A stretch of DNA of 64,000 bases, taken from JAIEOG01 sp964611895. GTDB taxonomy: Bacteria > Bdellovibrionota > FAC87 > UBA2466. The stretch's first letter is position 1; every line of letters begins with the position of its first letter. Below the pieces are notes generated by a model, which saw nothing but the letters and a program-made list of their open reading frames with translations, was not told where the DNA came from and did no database searches. The position numbers and the translations under genes were made by a program. Below are positions 9,413-18,893 of this stretch, piece after piece. The stretch is from contig CAZTDN010000016.1 in the NCBI GenBank assembly GCA_964611895.1, forward strand, positions 9,070 through 73,069, in the 5' to 3' direction.

Positions 9413-9588
9413 AGTTCACCTTAGGGAATTGTAGAGCAATTCCAGGACCAGAATTTAGGCACGGGCTAGGCTGGCGAGACGGCGACCGAGCAGACGCACC
9501 TTACACACGCGCTTTAGCGATGTGTTTTAAGTGCTTGTTTTTACTTGGTTTACAGGCAGTGTACATCTCACCACAAGGGTGCTACGGG

Positions 9589-12393
9589 CTAGACACTCTG
9601 TTTGGTGGGAATCGCGAGCAGAAAACTATCCAAACGAACGCGAGACGATCGGAATGCCTCCCCCAAGATCTTTCGGCGATTTTCCCACCACGAGATTTCG
9701 TTTTCGCTCACCAGCCGATTCTTACCCTGGAGCGTTTTCAAACGCAGGATCTCCGACTCGACTTCTTGCTCCATCTTTGCCACCGCCTTGGCGATACTTC
9801 CCTTTCGGAAAGACTCGGCATGACTCCCAGCTTTTTCCAAAAGTCCTCTCAGGACGGGGGCTGGGATTTTTTGCAGAACCCCAATCTGGGTATTGTCCAA
9901 AGGCTGCAGTTCGGAATGCAGTTTTTCCGCAGGCCAAGTGGAGTTAACTACTTCTCCATTGCGCCCATTCAAGAGCACACGAATCGGCTCAGTTGGAAAA
10001 TATTGATCCCCATTCCACCGAGGTTCAGCGACACACTCCAAAAAGAAATACGCTTCTACCAACAACGGAGGCCCGCCTTTTTCTGGCGCACCCGTCCACG
10101 CAGCGGCGGAAACATTCCCAAACTCCTGCGACAAAACCGCCTCTAGCGTTCCGGTCACCAAGGGATGATCCCAGCTCATCAGAGTCAAATCATCCCGCAC
10201 CAGAGCCTTGGCGCGAGAAAACGACATGCGCATCCCCTCGGCTGGCAGTCCAGGAAAATACGTCGTAAACATGCTGTCGCCAGGTTCGGCGAAAATCGTA
10301 TCTTTATCGAGCTCCTCGACGTGGATACCCATTCCATCAAAAACAGCCTCTAAATACGCTCGCAGCTCTTCTGGACGTTCATTTTGAGCAATCGCCTTAG
10401 TGAGCGCGGTCCCCTCGACAGGATCAAAAGAGTTGATTTCAATCAGCCGATCGCGGCCCTTTTCGATCAACGCTAAAGTCGCCAGGTACTTTTCACGCGC
10501 TTTTTTAATTAAGCTCTCGAATTCTTTTTTATCTTTGCCAAACGCGAGCTTTGGCTTGAGGAGAAACTTCTCCAACTCCTCAAAAAAATCGTCGTGGATC
10601 TGCGCCGCACCGCTTGAGGGCGCCTCAAAAACCTGAAACACATCGCGGTACCACCGCAAAAGAACTTCTTCTCGGCTCTCGCTCAAGAACGGCACGTGCA
10701 ACGAAATGTCATTTTGTTGCCCAATGCGATCCAATCGCCCTATCCGTTGTTCCAAAACATCCGGCTCAACGGGAAGATCGGCCAGAATGAGATGCTTGGC
10801 GTGCTGGAAATTTCTCCCCTCACCGCCAATTTCTGAGGATAAAAGCACTTTAGCACCGGAAGGATCTTCAAAATACGCCGCATTGCGATCGCGCGCCAAG
10901 AGTGGCTGTTCTTCATGAAACTCCACCGCGCGGATCCCATGCTCAGTCTGCAATCGCTCTTTCAGCGCCATTACTTTCTTGGGAGTTGAACAGATGAGCA
11001 GAACCTTATCATCGGTCGCCCGCAAAAATCCGCCCAACCATTCAACCAAGGCATTCTCACGCACCTCAGATTCTTTGGCGTCACCGCCGGACTTTCCTTC
11101 TAAGCGGTGCTCCTTCAGGATGCGCGCCGGAAAGGAAAAGTCTTCCAACTGGACCACACGCCGTGCATTGCGAAAATAAATTCGCCCTGTTCCGTAGTAG
11201 TCCACAAGACTGAGCATGATCGCTCGTCGGTTTTGAGAATCATTCAAGTCATCAAACAAAGCCTCATTCACTTTACCCTTTAGCAAGGCTTTGAGCTGAG
11301 TGCCCGCCTTTGCCGGCAGGTTTTTGGATGAATGAAGCGCTTCTGCAAGCGCCACTACCTCCAAATACTTGTCATGTTCTTTCTGGTATTTTTTCCACGA
11401 GCTAAAACGCTGGGGGTCCACCAGCTTCAACCGTCCAAAATGCCCTTCTAACCCTAGTTGCTCCGGAGTCGCGGTGAGCAAGAGCAGTCCGGGGGCACGC
11501 GAGGTGAGGTCTTCTAAGATGGCATATTCTAAAGATGGCGCTTCGTCGCTCCATTCGATCCGATGCGCTTCATCCACGACGATCATGTCCCATTGGGTTT
11601 CGAGCAAGGTTTCCAAAAGCGCCCGGTTGTCCAACGACTCCACCGCGAGGATCAGCCGCTCGTGTTCGACCAGATCGGCACCTTCTAACAACTCATCTGT
11701 TTGAGACTCTGGCACCCAAAAGGACAGGTTGAACCGGCGAAGCATTTCGACAAACCATTGATTGACCAAAGCCTGCGGCACAATCAACAAAACCCGGCGC
11801 ACCCGCTCTGTGGTAATGAGCTGGTGCAAAATCCACCCTGCTTCGATGGTTTTTCCTAATCCGACTTCATCTGCCAACAACGCACGCGGGATACCACGGC
11901 GACTGACTTGCGAAACGACATACGCCTGGTGGGGTAAAAGCATTACCCGCGGACCAATCAACCCCCTCACCTGGGACCGGAGCATGCGATCTCGGTAAAC
12001 CATTGTCTTGCGACGCAGCTCAAATGCCCCCAACGGATCGACTTGCCCAGCGAAAAAGCGCTCGAGTGGCCTCTGGAGTTTATGTTCTGCGGAGAGTTCG
12101 CTCTCACAAACGCGCTGGCGGAGCCGCCCAAAGTACCAAATCAGCCCTTCACGAGTGTCTATTTTGAGGACTTCAAAGGCTTCTCCCACTCGGGGGCGAA
12201 CCATGTCTCCGAGACGGAACTCCAATCGACGTAACGGGGCAGTGCGTTTGTTGTACCGGCGGATGGACCCCGAGGCAGGGTACTCCAGCTCCACGACGAA
12301 AGAATCAAACGTACGAACAAAACCGAGCCCTAATTCCGGCTCTGCTTCGCTAATCCAAACCTGACCTTGGCGAAATTCAATTACGGGAGGCAC
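9589..12393 (-). CDS. rapA: RapA-like SNF2 family ATPase
   Basis: A 934-residue SF2/SNF2 ATPase resembling RapA (HepA), which recycles RNA polymerase. The N-terminal ~110 residues form SH3-like segments (RQGQVWISEAEPELG, FRLGDMVRPRVGEAFEV), as in RapA. The helicase core has motif Q/I LLADEVGLGKTIEAG, motif II VVDEAHR, motif III LLLTATP and motif VI QRIGRLDRIGQ. The C-terminal ~300 residues match RapA's accessory part in length only loosely (E. coli RapA is 968 residues). GTG start. The neighbouring NADH dehydrogenase is on the same strand, 39 nt upstream. Confidence 0.88.
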   Translation of the reverse strand: MPPVIEFRQGQVWISEAEPELGLGFVRTFDSFVVELEYPASGSIRRYNKRTAPLRRLEFRLGDMVRPRVGEAFEVLKIDTREGLIWYFGRLRQRVCESELSAEHKLQRPLERFFAGQVDPLGAFELRRKTMVYRDRMLRSQVRGLIGPRVMLLPHQAYVVSQVSRRGIPRALLADEVGLGKTIEAGWILHQLITTERVRRVLLIVPQALVNQWFVEMLRRFNLSFWVPESQTDELLEGADLVEHERLILAVESLDNRALLETLLETQWDMIVVDEAHRIEWSDEAPSLEYAILEDLTSRAPGLLLLTATPEQLGLEGHFGRLKLVDPQRFSSWKKYQKEHDKYLEVVALAEALHSSKNLPAKAGTQLKALLKGKVNEALFDDLNDSQNRRAIMLSLVDYYGTGRIYFRNARRVVQLEDFSFPARILKEHRLEGKSGGDAKESEVRENALVEWLGGFLRATDDKVLLICSTPKKVMALKERLQTEHGIRAVEFHEEQPLLARDRNAAYFEDPSGAKVLLSSEIGGEGRNFQHAKHLILADLPVEPDVLEQRIGRLDRIGQQNDISLHVPFLSESREEVLLRWYRDVFQVFEAPSSGAAQIHDDFFEELEKFLLKPKLAFGKDKKEFESLIKKAREKYLATLALIEKGRDRLIEINSFDPVEGTALTKAIAQNERPEELRAYLEAVFDGMGIHVEELDKDTIFAEPGDSMFTTYFPGLPAEGMRMSFSRAKALVRDDLTLMSWDHPLVTGTLEAVLSQEFGNVSAAAWTGAPEKGGPPLLVEAYFFLECVAEPRWNGDQYFPTEPIRVLLNGRNGEVVNSTWPAEKLHSELQPLDNTQIGVLQKIPAPVLRGLLEKAGSHAESFRKGSIAKAVAKMEQEVESEILRLKTLQGKNRLVSENEISWWENRRKILGEAFRSSRVRLDSFLLAIPTKQSV

Positions 12394-12432
12394 TTTTACT
12401 CTTTATCAAATTTTTTAAAAAAGAGCCCTATT

Positions 12433-13698
12433 CTACCGATCTTTCGGCAAATAGGAATGCCATTCCTTATGAACTATCAATCGAGCCCCTCGAGAAAAGG
12501 TGAGGTAGGCCCAGGCCCAGTCAAAAAGAACAAAGAGGCGGTTCTTAAAACCGATCAGGTAATAGATGTGAACCAAAAGCCATGCCAACCAGGCCGTAAA
12601 ACCCGCAAATTCTAGCGACTTTGTTTGCACTACCGCTTTTTTTCGGCCAATGGTCGCCATCTGCCCTTTGTCTAGATACTTAAACGGCTTGCGAGGTCGT
12701 TTTTGCAGATCCGCCAGGATATTGGCCGCAGCCCAACGCCCCTGCTGCATTGCCACAGGCGCAAGCCCTGGCAAAGGCTGCCCCTCTTGTCCAAGACAGT
12801 GGGCCTGATCCCCCAGCACAAAAACATGGGGAAAACCGGCGATGCTCAAATCAGGCTCCACGTAAACCCGTCCGCTCTTGTCCAGCGGAACTCCCAATGC
12901 TTTTCCCAGACTAGAGGGTTGCACGCCTGCCGCCCAGAGCACTGTCGAGGCTTGCAAAAACTCCCCCCCCAGTTGCACCCCTTCGGGAGAGACCGCGCTG
13001 ACTCGGCTAGAGGTCCAAATCTGCACTCCTAGGTTTTCTAAATCACGAGCAGCTCGCTTTGCTAAGTTTTCCGAAAAACTCGCAAGAATTCTGGGACCCG
13101 CTTCAATGAGCAGCACGCGAGTCCGTGCGGGATCGATGCGTTTGAAATCCCGGGATAAAGTGTACCGACTAATCTCGCCCAAAGCCCCTGCCAACTCCAC
13201 GCCCGTGGGCCCCGCTCCCACCACCACAAAAGTCAGTAGCTGCTTTTGCTTTTCGGGGTCGGGTTCGCGTTCGGCGAGTTCAAAGGCCAACAGACACCGA
13301 CGTCGGATCTCAGTCGCTTGCTCCAATGTTTTTAGCCCGGGTGCGTTTTCTTCCCACTCGGTGTGACCAAAATAGCTATGCTTAGAACCACAGGCCAAAA
13401 CCGCGTAGTCGAACGGCGTTTCCCCCGCGTCGGAAACAATCTTGCATTCCCGCAACAAGACCTTGCTGACATTCGCCAGGTGGACTGTCACGTTGGAATA
13501 TCCCGACAATAGAGATCGAATGGGCGCAGCAATTTCTGCGGGAGACAAACCCGCAGTCGCGACTTGATACAGCAGCGGTTGAAACAGGTGGTAGTTTCTC
13601 CGGTCGAGCACTTCGACTTGCACCCCGGGTTTTCCGGCCAAAGATTTGGCTGCATTCAACCCAGCAAACCCTGCTCCGACGATGACGATTTTTTTCAA
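12433..13698 (-). CDS. ndh: Type II NADH:quinone oxidoreductase
   Basis: A 421-residue flavoprotein that oxidises NADH and reduces quinone at the inner membrane without pumping protons. The FAD-binding motif VGAGFAGLNAAK is at residues ~6-17, the second Rossmann motif VVVGAGPTGVELAG binds NADH, and a FAD-contact motif reads VFVLGDQAHC. The C-terminal amphipathic/hydrophobic stretch (FTAWLAWLLVHIYYLIGFKNR) is the typical membrane anchor. I take the TTG at 13698 as the start because it follows AAGGAG; the open frame further upstream would add 47 residues before the Rossmann fold. Confidence 0.9.
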   Translation of the reverse strand: MKKIVIVGAGFAGLNAAKSLAGKPGVQVEVLDRRNYHLFQPLLYQVATAGLSPAEIAAPIRSLLSGYSNVTVHLANVSKVLLRECKIVSDAGETPFDYAVLACGSKHSYFGHTEWEENAPGLKTLEQATEIRRRCLLAFELAEREPDPEKQKQLLTFVVVGAGPTGVELAGALGEISRYTLSRDFKRIDPARTRVLLIEAGPRILASFSENLAKRAARDLENLGVQIWTSSRVSAVSPEGVQLGGEFLQASTVLWAAGVQPSSLGKALGVPLDKSGRVYVEPDLSIAGFPHVFVLGDQAHCLGQEGQPLPGLAPVAMQQGRWAAANILADLQKRPRKPFKYLDKGQMATIGRKKAVVQTKSLEFAGFTAWLAWLLVHIYYLIGFKNRLFVLFDWAWAYLTFSRGARLIVHKEWHSYLPKDR

Positions 13699-13851
13699 GC
13701 AGGACTCCTTCCGAGGATCTATCTTACCACCGCCTGAATACACCCCTGTTAAAAACCTCGCCATTGGGTAACAAACTACGTCCTCATCCAGCGCCGTAAG
13801 CTCAAATTCTGCCTGGCTTCGCTGGTCTTTGCCTTGCAATTCCAGGAGCCC

Positions 13852-14754
13852 GTGGCGACGTGGAACAAAATCCAGACCCTCGGAGTATTGAGCAGCCTGC
13901 TCTTGATCACGGCCTGTGGAGGCAATCCCCTCGGCGTGCGGTTCGACGCATCGGTTCCCGGCGATCAGCGCTCGTTTGTCGAGTCTGACCTTAACCGACT
14001 CGCTTCGTTGCAGCTGGGTACGGCGACTTCGAGCGATCTCTCAGCACTAGGAATGAGTGACCTTTCCGCGACAAGCCTGACGCAGTGGCTGCAGAGCCGC
14101 ATGGCTTATATCGTCGGGGAAGGTTTTGACTATGAAACCAACTCCACTCGTTACCCGGTCTCCGGGGGCCTGCGTTTTACGAGCTATACGGGCTACGGAC
14201 AAGAAACGCTGTTTAGCGCGCTCGGCCAGGCGTCCAACACCCAAACCGTGATGATGAATTTGGGCGCGTACTTGTACCTAGACGGAAAAGAGAAACAATC
14301 CGAGTATGTCTTGCGACTGAGCAATGGAAAAACCGTTTCTGTTTTTTCTCCACGAGTGAACATCGTACAAATCGGCGAAGGATTGTTCGAAGCCAATGCC
14401 ATCCCAGGCGTAGCATTGGGCGCAAAATCCAATTCCTTGCTACGTACTTCGACCTATTTTCACGAAGGGCGCCATTCAGATGGCAACGGGACCAATGCTG
14501 GTTTTCCGCACGCTTCTTGCCCCAGCGGAGATTACGCAGATCTCTACGCTTGCGAGAACAATTCCAACGGACCGTACGCGATTCAAACCGTTTTTCTTCG
14601 GTACGCTATCCCGACTTGCACTGACTGCAGCTATACCGAACAAGCTGGATTGGAGATCTCGATGGCGGATTATGCTTCACGCCAAATCCAGCGCTTGTTC
14701 CCTAGCGCTACCCCTGAAGCCTTGAGCAACTCCGCTTATGGGAGTGCCCGATAG
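13852..14754 (+). CDS. Putative lipoprotein with HExRH metallopeptidase-like motif
   Basis: A 300-residue lipoprotein: signal peptide and lipobox ITAC near residue 23. I do not recognise a family. The middle contains YFHEGRHSDGNG, in which His-Glu-x-x-His could be a zinc-binding site, followed by a Cys-rich loop (ASCPSGDYADLYACENN) and another Cys pair (CTDC). The start is the GTG after AGGAG at 13844-13848; an upstream TTG (13834) is less likely. Its stop codon overlaps the next gene's GTG by one base, so the two are translationally coupled. Confidence 0.65.
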   Translation: MATWNKIQTLGVLSSLLLITACGGNPLGVRFDASVPGDQRSFVESDLNRLASLQLGTATSSDLSALGMSDLSATSLTQWLQSRMAYIVGEGFDYETNSTRYPVSGGLRFTSYTGYGQETLFSALGQASNTQTVMMNLGAYLYLDGKEKQSEYVLRLSNGKTVSVFSPRVNIVQIGEGLFEANAIPGVALGAKSNSLLRTSTYFHEGRHSDGNGTNAGFPHASCPSGDYADLYACENNSNGPYAIQTVFLRYAIPTCTDCSYTEQAGLEISMADYASRQIQRLFPSATPEALSNSAYGSAR

Positions 14755-15284
14755 TGAGCAGGAAAAACGCCGCACTCTGGTCCCTCGCGCTTGCGGTGGT
14801 TTTGTTTTGGTCCCTTAAACCCGCTGCACCGACTGCAGTGGCGACAACCACCCTGGCCGCGGGCACCAAAAGCGTTGACGTATTTGCTGAGCCCCTCTCT
14901 AAGTCGCACGCCGCACCAAAACAGCACGCAGTTTTTGAAGAGTTTTCTCGTTCGGTCTTAGCAAATCTGCCCACGGTGGAAGCGATGCGCGCCGAAGGGG
15001 GAAGCTACCAATTCACTCCAAAATCGACCCTTGCCGCCAGCGCCTCTCTGGGCCAAATTGCTGAGTCTCTCGCCCGCCATCCAGAATGGATCACCATCGG
15101 AATGGGCTTTTATGATGAGTGCGCGCGGCGCTCAGACGTGGTTCAGGCCGTGCGCGCGGTTTGCTTGCATCACCTGAAGCACTGGGCACGCAAACAGCCC
15201 GAGGTCACGACTTTGCATCCGTCAGATTATCCCGAAGAAGTTTGGCATTTGAGCGATTCGCTGCCGCCAGTTCGAACCCGCTAA
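14754..15284 (+). CDS. Membrane-anchored protein, unknown function
   Basis: A 176-residue protein with an N-terminal hydrophobic segment (residues 6-22) acting as a signal or anchor. The rest is soluble and alpha-helical, with a pair of cysteines (DECARRSD and AVCLHH). No family recognised. It starts inside the stop codon of the preceding lipoprotein gene (TAGTG), so the two probably work together at the envelope. Its end overlaps the convergent gene at 15281 by 4 nt. Confidence 0.6.
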   Translation: MSRKNAALWSLALAVVLFWSLKPAAPTAVATTTLAAGTKSVDVFAEPLSKSHAAPKQHAVFEEFSRSVLANLPTVEAMRAEGGSYQFTPKSTLAASASLGQIAESLARHPEWITIGMGFYDECARRSDVVQAVRAVCLHHLKHWARKQPEVTTLHPSDYPEEVWHLSDSLPPVRTR

Positions 15285-15916
15285 GGCCCAACGGGTAGGG
15301 GTTTTGTTTTGGCTTTTTTGGGCTTGAGCTCCGCCAACCCCACGGCATAACCCGCGGAGTCCGCGCGCAGAACTGCCATCACAGCCTTGGACGGACCCTT
15401 GGGAGGGTGCACCAGGCGAGAATACAAAAACACTTCAATTTCTTCTGGCCCCGAACTGGTAAGCTCAATTTCCAAGCGATCGGACGCGCCGGCCAGCGAA
15501 TCGCCTACCAGCTTATTCACTTTGGGGTCCAATTCAAAGGCGTCTAACTCACCCAGGACCGGATCCGCACTTCTCAAACCTTTTTCTTTCAGCACGATTT
15601 CGCATAGTTCAACTTCCGTCTTATTCCCCTCAAAGCTGACTGTCGCCGCGACGACGTCAGCATCCCCCTCCCCGGGGCCTACATGAATCAGCTGGGTCAC
15701 TAGGTAAGTCTTTTTTCCATTTTCTTCTTCGAAAATCAGGGCTGCTTGTTCGGGCTCGTATTCTTTGCCCCCCAAAGCCGCCACAACGTCCGCGTTCGAA
15801 GCAAATGCCTCAATCGCAGCGCGCTTTAAAGTATCGGACTTGGTAATCGGCATGGCCTGTAAGGACGGCGACGAAAAACCCATTAAACTCAGAGAAACCA
15901 ATAGATGTCGTATCAA
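15281..15916 (-). CDS. Secreted protein, unknown function
   Basis: A 211-residue protein with a Sec signal peptide (cleavage after LQA, residue ~21). The mature region is acidic and ends in a short Lys/Pro-rich tail (KPKKAKTKPLPVGP). I do not recognise a domain. Start is a TTG preceded by GGAGG with 7-nt spacing, which is convincing. It is divergent from the amino-acid permease gene, with 80 nt between. Confidence 0.6.
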   Translation of the reverse strand: MIRHLLVSLSLMGFSSPSLQAMPITKSDTLKRAAIEAFASNADVVAALGGKEYEPEQAALIFEEENGKKTYLVTQLIHVGPGEGDADVVAATVSFEGNKTEVELCEIVLKEKGLRSADPVLGELDAFELDPKVNKLVGDSLAGASDRLEIELTSSGPEEIEVFLYSRLVHPPKGPSKAVMAVLRADSAGYAVGLAELKPKKAKTKPLPVGP

Positions 15917-15996
15917 AGCAAACCTCCACTTTTTCCCAGGTCTAGCCGCGATTTATCCCGAGCGCAATCCCGGATTCCCTGCTAAATTGCGTTCCC

Positions 15997-17289
15997 ATGC
16001 AACCCACTCGACAGATCTCGCTCTTTGACGCTGTTTGCCTCATTGCCGGGATCATGATTGGGGCCGGCATCTTTGAAAGTTCCCCGGCGGTGGCTCAGAA
16101 CACTTCAAGCGCGTCGATGTTGCTCTTGGTTTGGTTGGTGGGTGGAGCCCTTTCGTTGTTGGGGGCATTCACTTACGCAGGCTTGGCACAAGCGTTTCCG
16201 GAGACTGGGGGCGACTATGTCTACCTCAAAAGAGCGTTCGGAAAACGCCTAAGTTTTGTTTACGCGTGGTCGATGCTTGCGGTCGTGCGTCCTGGAAACA
16301 TTGGCGCCATGGCGTACGTTTTTGCGCGCTATGCGGATGCGGTATATCCCTTGGGAAAAAATGGTTTGTTCATTTACGCCAGCGCGAGTGTCTTGCTTAT
16401 TTCTGCATTGAACCTGCTGGGTACGCGAGAAAGCAAAGCGATCCAGAACGGCCTGACAGTGGCAAAAGTCGGTGGCATTATTTTGTTGGTCGGACTGGCA
16501 TTCACGCGCCCGCCCATTGAACTCTCTGCCGAAACGATCCCGACAAACCCCTCGTTCACGTTGGCTCTGATTTACGTCTTGTTTGCTTATGGGGGTTGGA
16601 ACGAGATCGCGTTCGTCGCGGCCGAGGTCAAAAACCCCCAACGAAATCTTTTCCGCGCGCTGGTCGGAGGCACTTTTGTCGTCGCGGGGATTTATTTTCT
16701 GGTGAACTGTGCTTTTTTATATTCCCTGGGCTTTGAAGGATTGAGGCAATCGAGTGCTGCAGCCCATGTACTTGCGAGCCACACGCTTTCTCAAACCGGG
16801 GGAGCTCTCGTCAGCGCCTTGATCGCCGTGTCGGCCTGGGGAGCACTGCATGGAATGATTTTTTCCGGAGCGCGGATCTACTATGCCATGGGACAAGACC
16901 ACCGTCTTTTTAGTCGTCTCGGAGTTTGGAGCGAGAACGGTACTCCCGTGTGGTCCATTCTCACCGAATCGGGTATCACGCTCGCTCTAATGGCCGCTTT
17001 TGCCGGCAGCCCCAGCGGGTTTGAAAGCTTTATTCTATTTACCACCCCGTTGTTCTGGCTCTTTATGGTGGCTGTAGCTCTGGCTGCATTTCGCCTCCTT
17101 CGCGGCCCGCAATCGCGCCCTCTTGCCTCGGCTCTGTTTCTTGCCACGGGCTGTTTCATGCTGTTCATGTCGCTAAAGTATGCGGCGGACAATCTCGCCA
17201 TAGAAGTGCTGGGATCTGTCGTCATTCTGGTGTTAGGAGTGGCCCTTGAACGGGTCGAATCCCAGGGGAAACACTCCCTGAAAAATTGA
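15997..17289 (+). CDS. APC-family amino acid permease
   Basis: A 430-residue inner-membrane protein with 12 predicted helices. The first helix carries the APC substrate-binding motif GIMIGAGIFESSP, and later segments contain ETGGDYVYLKRAFG and YGGWNEIAFVAAEVKNPQRN, both family hallmarks. It imports or exchanges an amino acid or amine; the substrate cannot be read from sequence. A TGC-TAAATT box lies 8 nt before the ATG, with no obvious Shine-Dalgarno. Confidence 0.9.
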   Translation: MQPTRQISLFDAVCLIAGIMIGAGIFESSPAVAQNTSSASMLLLVWLVGGALSLLGAFTYAGLAQAFPETGGDYVYLKRAFGKRLSFVYAWSMLAVVRPGNIGAMAYVFARYADAVYPLGKNGLFIYASASVLLISALNLLGTRESKAIQNGLTVAKVGGIILLVGLAFTRPPIELSAETIPTNPSFTLALIYVLFAYGGWNEIAFVAAEVKNPQRNLFRALVGGTFVVAGIYFLVNCAFLYSLGFEGLRQSSAAAHVLASHTLSQTGGALVSALIAVSAWGALHGMIFSGARIYYAMGQDHRLFSRLGVWSENGTPVWSILTESGITLALMAAFAGSPSGFESFILFTTPLFWLFMVAVALAAFRLLRGPQSRPLASALFLATGCFMLFMSLKYAADNLAIEVLGSVVILVLGVALERVESQGKHSLKN

Positions 17290-17311
17290 TGCAGCGCGCT
17301 GTTTTGCCCCC

Positions 17312-17320
17312 TGCTATACT
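17312..17320 (+). promoter_or_regulatory. Extended -10 of a putative leaderless promoter
   Basis: TGC-TATACT is followed by GAGCTT and then the ATG of the lipoprotein gene at 17327. The spacing puts transcription start at the start codon. Confidence 0.5.
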
Positions 17321-17326
17321 GAGCTT

Positions 17327-17740
17327 ATGAAACTATTTTGCTCGATGGTGGTTTTGTCCGCTCTGGTGGCAGGTTGCGGCAGGCCCATTTGCTTTGGCCC
17401 CATTGGAAACTTGGCGGATTGCTACCCCCGAAGTTCCTCCAACACAACAGGCTCCACAACGGCTTTTCATATTGAGGTGCCCACCGCCAACCAGGGCCTT
17501 CCGATCACGCGTGGAGCTTCGATTGTTCTTACGGCCCGCAACGGCATTGGCCCGTATCACTGGCAAATCATCAGCACCGGAACCACGGGAACATTATCTA
17601 TCAGCGGGCAGACAGGGCCGATTTTTACCGGCAATACGGTCACCTATACGGCGCCCAGCGCCGCTGCCACAACGACGATTCAACTGTCTGATAGCGCAGG
17701 CACCGTCCAGTCCACCCAGCTCGCGCTAGTAACGATGTAG
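17327..17740 (+). CDS. Small lipoprotein with Ig-like domain
   Basis: A 137-residue lipoprotein with lipobox LVAGC at residue 17. Two further cysteines follow, then a Ser/Thr linker and one beta-rich, Ig-like domain (ITRGASIVLTARNGIGPYHWQI...), similar in style to the domains of the lipoprotein at 8150-9412. Function unknown. An extended -10 box ends 6 nt before the ATG, so the message is probably leaderless. Confidence 0.65.
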   Translation: MKLFCSMVVLSALVAGCGRPICFGPIGNLADCYPRSSSNTTGSTTAFHIEVPTANQGLPITRGASIVLTARNGIGPYHWQIISTGTTGTLSISGQTGPIFTGNTVTYTAPSAAATTTIQLSDSAGTVQSTQLALVTM

Positions 17741-17742
17741 TC

Positions 17743-17940
17743 CTACGCCTGCGTAAAGACGGTAAAGACGTATTCTTTGATTTCTTTTTTCTGGTAGAGA
17801 TTGAGCGCCGCCAAACGGCTCCGCAAGCGATTCAGGGCTATCGCAGCCGCCTGCTTTTCGCCAGGCGTTCCAGGGCGATGGTACAGAGCTTCTATCCGCT
17901 CCAACTTCCGCGTTAATTCTTCTCGTGAACTGCGCTCCAT
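17743..17940 (-). CDS. Small helical protein, unknown function
   Basis: A 65-residue protein that is almost entirely helical and charged (REELTRKLERIEALYHR, EKQAAAIALNRLRSRL). Its first half resembles the short helical domain found in DUF2786-like proteins, but this is weak. I take the ATG at 17940, preceded by GAGGGCGG; the frame is open much further upstream without support. It is divergent from the RDD gene. Confidence 0.5.
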   Translation of the reverse strand: MERSSREELTRKLERIEALYHRPGTPGEKQAAAIALNRLRSRLAALNLYQKKEIKEYVFTVFTQA

Positions 17941-18090
17941 ACCGCCCTCAACACCCATTAAATGCAAGCGCGCCAACGCCCCTTTCCCGCACACCCGCCT
18001 CCCGAAGTGACAGAACTTGGCAGTCACCAAACGCCGTTGCGCGCCCCTACCTCGTATTCCACAAGTATCCATGCTAGGATTTTCGCCGTT

Positions 18091-18564
18091 ATGGAAAAGC
18101 CCGTACTTGCTAGGAATACACTCAAGCCCGCTGCGTTTCAGACCCGGTTGATTGCGTTTTGCATCGATATGGTGATCCAGGGGTTTCTTGCGCTCATTCT
18201 CCAGTTTACGATTCCTTACCTGATGCCATTGGCAGTTTGGGTTTTTTATAAAACCCTGTTCGAATGCTCGGCAATTCAGGCCACTCCCGGAAAACGCGCC
18301 ATGGAAATCCAAGTCGTAAGCGAATCCGGTGGCAGAATTACTCTCGGCAGGTCTTTCTTTAGAACGCTGATTGCGTTTCTATCGGTATTTACCTGTTTCT
18401 TGATCTACTTGTTGGCCTTGGTCACACCCAAGAAACAAACTTTTCATGACATTGCCTGTGAAACGCTTGTTGTCGAAGGCAAGCCTGACGGGAGTCCCAT
18501 CCAGGCCTGGATAGATGAACTCATCGCTGTAGCAGAACGTATTCGCGCGCTCTTTAACCGTTAG
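18091..18564 (+). CDS. RDD family membrane protein
   Basis: A 157-residue protein with the RDD pattern: AFQTRLIAFCIDMVIQG opens the first helix with the conserved Arg and Asp, and KTLFECSAIQATPGKRAMEIQVV follows the second, as in RDD proteins. The third helix pair ends with TPKKQTFHDIACETLVV, the other conserved Asp. RDD proteins are small inner-membrane proteins, some of which act in Na+ or amine efflux. An extended -10-like TGCTAGGAT lies 10 nt before the ATG. Confidence 0.85.
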   Translation: MEKPVLARNTLKPAAFQTRLIAFCIDMVIQGFLALILQFTIPYLMPLAVWVFYKTLFECSAIQATPGKRAMEIQVVSESGGRITLGRSFFRTLIAFLSVFTCFLIYLLALVTPKKQTFHDIACETLVVEGKPDGSPIQAWIDELIAVAERIRALFNR

Positions 18565-18874
18565 CGGCTTTTTTTATATGATCGAAAATGGCGAGCAGGC
18601 GTTCGACGTTTTCTTTCTGCCCTGGCATCTTTGCGAAACCAAGCAGCTCGTTGGAAGCGACTTCAAGATTGTTCTTAAAGCCCGCTTGAACAAAGATGTT
18701 TCCATCTCCAACCAAGTGGATTTTCCAACCGTTCGAACTGCTCTCGCAATAGGCTTCGGACGGGAGTTCTGCCCAGTGGCTTTCTAACAAAGCCAGGCTT
18801 TCTTCATTCAAATAGCGGACCATGTAACGAGGGTACCGACCGAAGCCCAGAAGATCTAGTTTTTCTTCCGCCAC
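18554..18874 (-). CDS. Conserved-looking hypothetical protein
   Basis: A 106-residue soluble protein without signal peptide or membrane segment. It has an alpha/beta look, with a central WKIHLVGDGNIFVQAGF strand pair. No family recognised. GTG start. It follows the POT transporter gene on the same strand by 19 nt and may be co-transcribed. Its 3' end overlaps the RDD gene by 11 nt. Confidence 0.55.
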   Translation of the reverse strand: MAEEKLDLLGFGRYPRYMVRYLNEESLALLESHWAELPSEAYCESSSNGWKIHLVGDGNIFVQAGFKNNLEVASNELLGFAKMPGQKENVERLLAIFDHIKKAANG

Positions 18875-18893
18875 GCCGCGCCAGACCGCGCGA

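Noticed and set aside
9520..10146. Plus-strand ORF of 208 residues
   Set aside because: Mostly antisense to the RapA-like gene and without coding features of its own.
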